Source: JAODBQ01 sp038213195
GTDB taxonomy: Bacteria; Actinomycetota; Acidimicrobiia; Acidimicrobiales; Ilumatobacteraceae
Assembly (NCBI GenBank): GCA_038213195.1
Contig: JBBQTN010000311.1
Coordinates: forward strand, 1-5,560
Length of the DNA stretch: 5,560 nt
Reading direction: 5' to 3'
The notes beneath the pieces were generated by a model that was given only the letters and a program-made list of their open reading frames with translations, ran no database searches and had not been told where the DNA came from. Numbering within the stretch: position 1 is the first letter of the stretch; every line of letters begins with the position of its first letter. The translations under genes and the position numbers were made by a program. This document shows positions 1-4,688 of the stretch, one piece after another.

Positions 1-1
1 T

Positions 2-859
2 ACCCGCGAGACGTACGAGTCGCAGCTGACGTGGATCCTCGACGCGTTCGGCGAGACGCGACTATCGGACCTGGATCCCGCCAGCGTCCGATCCTGGTAC
101 GGGCGGATGAACCGGGCCGGCCTCTCCCCCAACACAGTGGCCAAGGTCTACCGGCTGTTCCGGACGATCATGACGACGGCGGTCGATGACGGGCTGCTGC
201 GAACCAACCCGGTTGCGATCAAAGGCGCCGCGGCCGAGGAGCACCACGCTCGGCTGATTCCCACCTTTGACGAAGTCGCTCGGCTCGCGGACGCCATCGA
301 GCCTCGGTTTCGGGCGTTGGTCTGGACGGCTGCCACGTCGGCGCTTCGCTACAGCGAACTGACGGGGTTGTCGCGCTCGCACGTCAATCTGGAGGCGATG
401 AACGTTCGGGTCGAGCGAGCGTTGGCTTTCGAACGTGGTGTCGGAGCTTCACTCGGTCCGCCGAAGACGCCCTCGGCTCACCGGACGGTCGCGCTCCCGG
501 CGCTCGCGATGGAGATCCTGCGCGTTCACCTGGACACGTTTGTCGCTGAGGCGGCCGATGCGTTGGTGTTCACCTCCGTCAAGGGGAGCCCGCTGTTGTA
601 TCGCTACTTCGCTCCGTACTGGAAGCGCGCGAAGGTCGAGGCGGGAGTCGCCCAGTCCGTTCACTTCCACGACCTTCGGCACCTGGCCAGCACCACCGCG
701 GCGAGTTCGGGCGCGTCGGTGAAGGAGCTCATGGCTCGCATGGGCCACGCCACCAGTGACGCGTCGCTCCGGTATCTGGAGGCCTCGGCGCGTCGGGACG
801 CCGAGATCGCCCTCGCGATGGGGGCGCGGATTGGGATCGCGCACGGCGATCCCGCTTGA
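2..859 (+). CDS. Tyrosine recombinase / phage-type integrase, 5' end missing
   Basis: Site-specific recombinase that cuts and rejoins DNA through a tyrosine-phosphate intermediate, typically to integrate and excise a mobile element. The frame is open to the left edge, so the N-terminus is missing; 285 residues are visible. The first ~75 visible residues look like the SAM-like core-binding domain (LSPNTVAKVYRLFRTIMTTA, then LLRTNP). The catalytic domain follows. Counting from the internal ATG at 107, the catalytic set is complete: R81 (ALRYSEL), K120 (GPPKTP), H188 and R191 (HDLRH), H214 (MGHAT) and nucleophile Y223 (RYLEA). The C-terminus is intact and ends in TGA. The next gene converges on it with 7 bases between stops. 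An arm-binding N-terminal domain may lie to the left but cannot be seen. The family is clear; the element it serves and its attachment site are not. Confidence 0.95.
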   Translation, partial: TRETYESQLTWILDAFGETRLSDLDPASVRSWYGRMNRAGLSPNTVAKVYRLFRTIMTTAVDDGLLRTNPVAIKGAAAEEHHARLIPTFDEVARLADAIEPRFRALVWTAATSALRYSELTGLSRSHVNLEAMNVRVERALAFERGVGASLGPPKTPSAHRTVALPALAMEILRVHLDTFVAEAADALVFTSVKGSPLLYRYFAPYWKRAKVEAGVAQSVHFHDLRHLASTTAASSGASVKELMARMGHATSDASLRYLEASARRDAEIALAMGARIGIAHGDPA

Positions 860-866
860 TGGCGGG

Positions 867-1082
867 TCAGCGCAACACGTCCACCCGCCGATGGTCAAGC
901 CACTGTCCGAGCTCGACAGGGTCGAAGCGAATGAACTTGCCGACCTTGAAGAACGGAATCCCGCGCTTGGCGACAAGGCGGCGCACGAAGTTCTCCGTCA
1001 CGTTGAGCATCGCCGCCACTCGTGGGACGTCGTAGAGCTCGCGAAGAGTATGAACGGGTGGGTCGAGTTTGCGCTGGACCAC
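867..1082 (-). CDS. Excisionase-like MerR/AlpA-type helix-turn-helix protein (71 aa)
   Basis: Small DNA-binding protein of the excisionase / HTH_17 type. Residues ~17-66 form the motif: a first helix YDVPRVAAMLNVT, recognition part ENFVRRLVAKRGIP, and the wing FFKVGKFIRFDPVELGQWL typical of this family. Such proteins bend DNA next to recombinase sites or regulate element genes. The frame could start at GTG 1163 (98 aa), but only a weak ribosome site lies there. GTG at 1082 has GGAGG (complement of 1088-1092) five bases upstream and the family domain needs nothing further upstream, so I choose 1082. It converges on the integrase gene instead of being co-transcribed with it. Partnership with that integrase is inferred from proximity; a stand-alone regulator is the alternative. 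Confidence 0.85.
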   Translation of the reverse strand: MVQRKLDPPVHTLRELYDVPRVAAMLNVTENFVRRLVAKRGIPFFKVGKFIRFDPVELGQWLDHRRVDVLR

Positions 1083-1087
1083 GAGTG

Positions 1088-1092
1088 CCTCC
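1088..1092 (-). promoter_or_regulatory. Ribosome binding site deciding the excisionase-like start
   Basis: On the minus strand this reads GGAGG, five bases before GTG 1082. It is the strongest ribosome site in the upstream part of this frame and is the reason for preferring the 71-residue product over the longer one from GTG 1163. Confidence 0.65.
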
Positions 1093-1107
1093 GAACCTGG
1101 ACGGACC

Positions 1108-1124
1108 GAGCGCTTGGCGCGCTC
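1108..1124. repeat. Inverted repeat upstream of the excisionase-like gene
   Basis: GAGCGC-TTGGC-GCGCTC, six-base perfect arms around a five-base spacer. If the gene starts at 1082 this lies 25 bases ahead of it, a suitable place for an operator or autoregulatory site. If the longer start at 1163 is used it would be inside the coding sequence. Six-base arms can arise by chance in high-GC DNA, so the functional call is weak. Confidence 0.25.
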
Positions 1125-1163
1125 TACATCTCTAAAGGGGTTTCGACCCACCAGTCGGGTCAC

Positions 1164-1352
1164 AAGTTTCTCGCTGCGAACGCACGATCGCCGATCGAAC
1201 TTGGGCCTCCGCTGCGCGGCGCGCTGCTCGGCCGCACCTCTTCGTCATGCTCGATTCTCCACTGCATTGACCGACGTATCGCGCTCCCCCGCCGTGCACC
1301 TCCAGGAGCACACCAGTTCCACATGGTGTCCTGAAGCGGCCACACAGGCAGC
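1164..1352. other. Stretch without a recognisable gene
   Basis: Reading frames here are overlapping shadows on both strands with arginine/serine/proline-rich, family-free translations. No tRNA, no clear terminator and no attachment-site repeat was found. It probably holds the promoter region for the excisionase-like gene (minus strand) and for the broken gene that begins at 1364 (plus strand), but I cannot place a convincing -35/-10 pair. Confidence 0.4.
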
Positions 1353-1366
1353 AGGAGGGGCCAGTG
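1353..1366 (+). promoter_or_regulatory. AGGAGG ribosome site with GTG, probable original start of the broken gene
   Basis: AGGAGG at 1353-1358 is followed after five bases by GTG at 1364-1366, a near-ideal translation start. The frame it opens (MVARAWAPSALAERSS...) does not itself lead into the signal-peptide-like stretch at 1503-1583. A frame change is needed, in keeping with the many others downstream. It is the best candidate for the ancestral start of the remnant. Confidence 0.5.
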
Positions 1367-2064
1367 GTGGCACGGGCCTGGGCGCCGTCCGCGCTGGCGG
1401 AGAGGTCATCGCATCGAAACTGCCGACCGCCGTGTCTGGGTTCGTTCGTCGACGGTTGTGGGGAGGCGGATCGGGGGCAGCGGTGGGCGGGGTGTGGGTC
1501 GAGTTGGTCTGGGTTTGGCAGCGTGTTGTGCGCTGATCGCCGGAGTGTGCGCTGTGGGACGTTCGGTGGCACAGGCCGCAGCACTCGACGCATCGAACTT
1601 GGTCGGACCGCCCGGCATCGCGTGCTTCGCGAGGCGTTCGCCGTGTTGCGAGCGGAAACATCGTCGTGAGCGATCCCGTGTTGGGATGACGGCGTTGGTG
1701 CCGCCTACCTGTTCGACGGCACGACGCGGGCGGTGATCTCGACGCTGACCGGAGCACAGCCCGGCGACGAGGTCGGCATCGCGGTGACGCTGCTGGCCAA
1801 CGGCAACTACGTCGTGACGAGCACGGGTTGGGACAACGCGGGCGCGCACGATGCGGGCGCGGCGACGTGGGGCGACCAGAACCAAGGCGTGTCGGGGTGG
1901 TCTCGCCGGCCAACAGCATCGTTGGGTCGACCGCCCAGGACTGGGTCGGGAGGTCGTCCCGTTGACCAATGGGAACTACGTCGTTCATCTCGTAAGCGAC
2001 CTCGAGTGGAACGTTGGCGCGCAGTGGCGTCGCGGATCATGCCGGCATCGGCAAGCGGCCGCAT
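1364..2064 (+). pseudogene. Frameshifted remnant of a secreted NGNYVV-repeat protein
   Basis: Pieces of one protein can be followed through all three plus frames. 1503-1583 encodes a hydrophobic signal-like stretch (GLGLAACCALIAGV, then a possible cleavage site VAQA). 1631-1648 gives EAFAVL. 1651-1683 gives SGNIVVSDPVL. 1685-1897 gives DDGVGAAYLFDGTT, ISTLTGAQPGDEVG, LLANGNYVVTSTGWDN and AGAATWGDQNQGVSG. 1897-1950 gives VVSPANSIVGSTAQDWVG. 1950-1985 continues EVVPLTNGNYVV, after which similarity fades. The order matches the tandem repeats (about 56 residues per unit here) of large exported proteins, which I associate from memory with Pfam DUF5650; no search was run. At least four frame changes fall within ~320 bases, so no intact product is possible as written. 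The ancestral protein was probably extracellular. The right-hand limit is uncertain. Indel-rich sequencing error is the main alternative to true decay. Confidence 0.78.
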
Positions 2065-2157
2065 GCCCTGATCGCGCTATGCCCGCCACCGTCACCCTCG
2101 GCGTTCAACTGGCCATTGGACGGCGAGGGATCTGCAGGGCCCGTGCCGCGGCCGCGC

Positions 2158-2946
2158 CTACGTGCCACTAAAACCACTGAAGAGTGAGGTCGACGGTCGG
2201 CATACGACGCACTCGCTCTCGTCCCAAGCGAGCGGCCGACGCTTCATCCGTTCCAGCAGCTCGGCCGTCGGCGGCCACGCGCCGGGACTGGCGTGTCGAC
2301 CGACAACGAGGATCGTCGACACCATGGCACCGGCTGCGCGGAGCGCGGCCGTGGCGCTGAACACCGACGCACCGGTCGTGAAGGTGTCGTCGAGGACCAG
2401 CACGCGCAGGGCCGTGAGCGGCCGTGTCACCGTAAACCTGCTGGCGCTCAGGTCGCGGGTCGACCCGCCCGCCCAGGCCAGGACCTGCTCGAGCCCCGGC
2501 TGGAAGCGCTGCAGTCGACGAGCGACCGCCTCGAACGCCACCCGGTGCTCGGACGGGATACAGGTCACGAGGTCGTACTCGCCGACGCATGCGGCATGCG
2601 ACCGCATGAAGGTCTCGATCAGTCCGGCGAGCTGCAGTGCGAACACCCCAGTCACTCTGGGGTCGCCGACCGCCGTCGCTTCGGCGTTGCTGGTCGGTCG
2701 TCGCCCCTTGTACCGACGCAGCGCGAAGTGCAGCTGGCTTCCCTCGAGCGACAGCGAGATCGGCAGAACTGTGGGCACGCCCCGCTGCCACAGGAGCTGC
2801 TCGCCAGCGTGGCAGGGGTAGCAGTGGGCGTAGCCGGGCTTCGTGCCGCTGTGGCATGTCTCGCATGCACCAAGGTCGGTCGACGGCACAGCGACGAGTG
2901 AGCCGAAGAGCGGTGCTGCAAGGTCACGCGGCGAAACCTGAGCCAA
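2158..2946 (-). CDS. ComF-type phosphoribosyltransferase with zinc ribbon (262 aa)
   Basis: Predicted cytosolic phosphoribosyltransferase-fold protein of the ComF group; the substrate is unknown. A four-cysteine zinc ribbon comes first (C28, C31, C42, C45 in CETCH...HCYPCH), followed by VPTVLPISLSLEGSQLHFAL and RRYKG. The PRPP-binding loop is VLVLDDTFTTG at residues 182-192, with the acidic pair D186/D187 and TTG intact. A further CVVC lies at 246-249. I place the start at TTG 2946, with GGAG (complement of 2956-2959) nine bases upstream. This is 14 bases after the dprA stop, so the ribosome site nearly touches that stop and translation is probably coupled. The alternative is GTG 2889 (243 aa), which has no ribosome site and would keep both motifs. 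The frame stays open far upstream across dprA, but that extension is arginine-rich antisense-like sequence. Co-expression with the DprA-like protein suggests a joint role in DNA processing. Confidence 0.88.
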   Translation of the reverse strand: MAQVSPRDLAAPLFGSLVAVPSTDLGACETCHSGTKPGYAHCYPCHAGEQLLWQRGVPTVLPISLSLEGSQLHFALRRYKGRRPTSNAEATAVGDPRVTGVFALQLAGLIETFMRSHAACVGEYDLVTCIPSEHRVAFEAVARRLQRFQPGLEQVLAWAGGSTRDLSASRFTVTRPLTALRVLVLDDTFTTGASVFSATAALRAAGAMVSTILVVGRHASPGAWPPTAELLERMKRRPLAWDESECVVCRPSTSLFSGFSGT

Positions 2947-2960
2947 CGGCCGGAGCTCCG

Positions 2961-3863
2961 TTACAGCACGAGGTCGAGCTGTTCGGGCAGTGCGAGGTCG
3001 AAGTCGACGGCTTCGACGACCTGATCGACGTGGGCGACAACGGTGACACCGGGGAGGGTGGCCATCTTGATCGCCCACGGCTGGCTGGTCACGTCCTGGT
3101 GGAGGAACAACCGCTTGCCGTGGCGCAGGGCGTCCTGCGCCTGTAGACGGGCACCGGAGGTCTCGGAGGCCTCGATGACGACCGTTCCGAGCGAGAGCCC
3201 GGAGGTGACGATGTTGCGCAGCGGAAACGTCCACCGCGCGCCGCCTTGCGCCGGCCAGAACTGCGACAGGCACGCGCCCTGTCCCTCGATCGCCCGGGCC
3301 ATGCCGCGATTCGTCTTCGGGAAGACGGTGCGGATCCCCGTGCCGAACACGGCCAGGGTGCGGCCACCGACGTTCAGCGCGGCAGCGTGGGCGGCGGTGT
3401 CGATCCCCTCGGCGAGGCCGGAGACGACGGTGACGCCGCGCTGTGCAAGTTCGCCGGCCAGCCTGGTGGCGCTGGCGCGCCCGGTGTCCGTTGCCTTGCG
3501 GGTGCCGACGACGGCGAGCGCTCGTTCGTCACGCTCCAGGAGTGTGCCGCGTACAAACAGCAGGGGCGGCTGGTCGGCGATGAGGCGCAGGTTGCGCGGG
3601 TACTCCACATCGGTGATCAGCACGAGTCGGGTTCCGTCTCGCTCCAGCGAGGCCAGCTCGCGATCCCAGAAGTTGACGCGGGCCTCGCTGAGGTCGTGGA
3701 GCCCGGTGCGGAGCCAATCTGCGTCGGCGCTCGACTCGACGGCTGCGTCGAGGACACCGACGATGCCTGCCTCGTCGAGCACGGCCGCCAGCCGTGCGGC
3801 TCGCGGGCCGGTCAGGTGCGGCGTGAGCACCTCCGCAAGCGCAAGCAGTCGAGCGCGAGTCAC
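2961..3863 (-). CDS. dprA: DprA/Smf-family DNA-processing protein, no C-terminal winged helix (300 aa)
   Basis: DprA proteins bind single-stranded DNA and, in transformable bacteria, load RecA on incoming strands. Residues 1-~75 form the helical N-terminal region. The Rossmann-like Smf domain carries the family landmarks: YPRNL (88-92), AVVGTRKATDTG (117-128), VVSGLAEGIDTAAHAAAL (146-163), FGTGIRTVFPKTN (173-185) and FPLRNIVTSGLSLGTVVIEA (213-232), then SGARLQAQDALRHGKRLF. The usual FAVPG continuation is replaced by LFLHQDVTSQPWAIK, and the chain ends about 35 residues later at a DQVVEAVDF helix. The C-terminal winged helix of full-length DprA (about 360-400 residues) is absent. The start is GTG 3863: AGGA lies seven bases upstream and a -10 element is placed for leaderless initiation. 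It is first gene of a two-gene operon with the phosphoribosyltransferase, behind a LexA box. The family is certain; a role in competence is not, because no other competence gene is present in the window. Confidence 0.93.
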   Translation of the reverse strand: MTRARLLALAEVLTPHLTGPRAARLAAVLDEAGIVGVLDAAVESSADADWLRTGLHDLSEARVNFWDRELASLERDGTRLVLITDVEYPRNLRLIADQPPLLFVRGTLLERDERALAVVGTRKATDTGRASATRLAGELAQRGVTVVSGLAEGIDTAAHAAALNVGGRTLAVFGTGIRTVFPKTNRGMARAIEGQGACLSQFWPAQGGARWTFPLRNIVTSGLSLGTVVIEASETSGARLQAQDALRHGKRLFLHQDVTSQPWAIKMATLPGVTVVAHVDQVVEAVDFDLALPEQLDLVL

Positions 3864-3869
3864 AACCCC

Positions 3870-3875
3870 ATCCTA
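3870..3875 (-). promoter_or_regulatory. -10 element of the dprA operon (TAGGAT)
   Basis: Minus strand reads TAGGAT, a TANNNT actinobacterial-type -10, six bases before GTG 3863. Transcription would begin at or within a base or two of the start codon, predicting a leaderless or nearly leaderless mRNA. No good -35 is visible. The LexA box abuts this element on its upstream side. Confidence 0.5.
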
Positions 3876-3876
3876 T

Positions 3877-3892
3877 CCGAACGTACGTTCGA
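3877..3892 (-). promoter_or_regulatory. LexA (SOS) box upstream of the dprA operon
   Basis: The core CGAACGTACGTTCG (3878-3891) is a perfect 14-base palindrome. On the minus strand the 16-base site reads TCGAACGTACGTTCGG, differing at one flanking base from TCGAAC-N4-GTTCGA, the LexA/DinR box of actinobacteria and Bacillus. It sits 14 bases upstream of the dprA start codon and immediately upstream of the TAGGAT -10, where bound LexA would block RNA polymerase. Predicted effect: repression in normal growth and induction of dprA and the phosphoribosyltransferase gene after DNA damage or when single-stranded DNA activates RecA. Confidence 0.85.
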
Positions 3893-3910
3893 GCGATAGA
3901 TCGTTCCGGT

Positions 3911-4209
3911 TCATTCTGGTACGTCCGCCCGTCGTGATGCGAACACCGGGTGATCGGCCGTCAGGGCCGTGGCGGCCAACGAGGCGGCTGAGCACGGCGT
4001 TGGCCTGCTCGGAGGAGTGTCAAGCGGGTACTCCTCGATCAGTCGCCGTCGATGTGTGCGCACGCTCGTGTCACTCTGCTGCCCGGGCGCGACGACCGGG
4101 CTGACGAACTCCGACAGCGCTACGGCGACGCCGTCCAGGTCTCCATCTGCCCCGACGATACGAGCTGCACGATCCACGGGTAGTGGTTGCCAGCGACGCA
4201 GTCGAGCGT
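3911..4209 (-). pseudogene. Possible frameshifted coding remnant upstream of dprA
   Basis: Two adjoining minus-strand segments have the strong third-position G/C bias of real genes, but lie in different frames. From about 4209 to 4120 one frame reads LDCVAGNHYPWIVQLVSSGQMETW and stops at 4120. From about 4125 down to the TGA at 3911 another reads DGVAVALSEFVSPVVAPGQQ, continuing to IEEYPLDT and a weaker tail. Joined by one frameshift near 4120 they would give a single chain of about 100 residues. I recognise no family and there is no convincing start. An intact short gene using only the second frame (GTG near 4176 or TTG 4315) is possible, and so is chance bias. Confidence 0.35.
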
Positions 4210-4311
4210 AGGTCGCTCGGATCCAGCGAGTCTCGGTCCGCCGCTCGTGGGCAGAGGCTGATGGCCAACCGGTTGGTCGCGAGGCGGCAGTCGCTGCGTC
4301 GCCAGCCTCTC

Positions 4312-4331
4312 GCAACGAACGAACGTGTTGC
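4312..4331. repeat. Inverted repeat ahead of the second helix-turn-helix gene
   Basis: GCAAC - 10 bases - GTTGC, centred about 45 bases before ATG 4366. The position and 20-base span suit a dimer-bound operator, perhaps for the protein encoded just downstream. Arms are only five bases long, so chance is not excluded. Confidence 0.2.
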
Positions 4332-4365
4332 CTGGCGGACGCTCCGTGGTCAACGATGCACGGGC

Positions 4366-4581
4366 ATGATCGACGAGAACGAGTTGATGTCGGGCAGGGA
4401 GATCGCGGAGAAGCTCGGCTGGCGGAATACAGGAACGGCCGCCACCCTGTGGCGGCGGGGGACGTTCCCGGCCCCAGTGGTCGACAAGGCTCACGCTCGG
4501 CTGTGGCGACGCGTCGACGTCGAGGAGTGGGAACGGACCGCGCATCGTCGACCGTGGCGCCGTTCGGAACATGACGCTTGA
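4366..4581 (+). CDS. Small helix-turn-helix DNA-binding protein (71 aa)
   Basis: Short DNA-binding protein of the AlpA/MerR-like winged-helix type. Residues 8-56 carry the domain: MSGREIAEKLGW (first helix and turn), NTGTAATLWRRGTFPAPV (recognition helix and start of the wing), and ARLWRRVDVEEW (wing strand and closing helix). The tail is basic (RRPWRRSEHD). The ATG at 4366 fits the family boundary. The frame is open upstream to 4183, but that part is arginine/serine-rich with no domain. No good ribosome site precedes ATG 4366; ATG 4261 has AGAGG only three bases ahead and is the alternative. The stop codon overlaps the first base of a terminator stem, so this is a single-gene or last-gene unit. 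Probable role: transcriptional regulator of a mobile region, or an excisionase-type accessory protein. Confidence 0.75.
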   Translation: MIDENELMSGREIAEKLGWRNTGTAATLWRRGTFPAPVVDKAHARLWRRVDVEEWERTAHRRPWRRSEHDA

Positions 4582-4611
4582 TCCTAGCACCATCTTACGC
4601 TAGGATTTTTT
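4581..4611 (+). terminator. Rho-independent terminator after the helix-turn-helix gene
   Basis: ATCCTAGC (4581-4588) and GCTAGGAT (4599-4606) form a perfect eight-base stem with a ten-base loop, followed by TTTTT (4607-4611). The first stem base is the last base of the upstream TGA stop. The T-run is only on the right, so it terminates plus-strand transcription and separates this gene from the acetyltransferase gene. Confidence 0.85.
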
Positions 4612-4640
4612 CGACAAACCTGTGACCGAGCGACCGACCT

Positions 4641-4661
4641 CACACCCCTTTATAAGGTGTG
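4641..4661 (+). promoter_or_regulatory. Palindrome with an embedded TATAAG, possible promoter/operator
   Basis: CACACC (4641-4646) and GGTGTG (4656-4661) are perfect six-base arms around a nine-base AT-rich centre containing TATAAG (4651-4656). TATAAG resembles a -10 element and would place transcription start near 4663, about 25 bases ahead of ATG 4689. No -35 is evident. A repressor binding the palindrome would cover the -10, so this may be the regulated promoter of the acetyltransferase gene. Confidence 0.4.
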
Positions 4662-4688
4662 CAGGCAAACGATCGATCCCAGCTCGCA

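Noticed and set aside
449..976. Minus-strand open frame of 175 codons across the integrase
   Set aside because: The integrase catalytic residues are unambiguous on the plus strand, and this frame also runs through the excisionase-like gene. It is a shadow.
1136..1156. tRNA T-arm-like sequence (GGGGTTTCGACCC) that might mark an attachment site
   Set aside because: The stem pairs do not line up with a 7-base TTCGANN loop, and no anticodon or D arm is nearby. Without a second copy there is no support for an att site.
1195..1612. Eleven-base direct repeat ATCGAACTTGG at about 1195 and 1602
   Set aside because: Several 11-base repeats are expected by chance in 5.5 kb, and flanking bases do not extend the match.
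2947..3273. Extension of the phosphoribosyltransferase frame upstream to 3273, giving a 371-residue protein
   Set aside because: The extra part is arginine/proline-rich, lies across the dprA coding sequence on the same strand in another frame, and has no family feature. The zinc ribbon begins only after 2946.
3043..4104. Long plus-strand open frame of 353 codons
   Set aside because: It is the antisense shadow of dprA; the translation is serine/arginine/proline-rich without any domain, as expected opposite a high-GC gene.
4265..4276. Perfect 12-base palindrome CCAACCGGTTGG
   Set aside because: One or so such palindrome is expected by chance in a window of this size. It matches no known operator and lies about 90 bases from the likely start.
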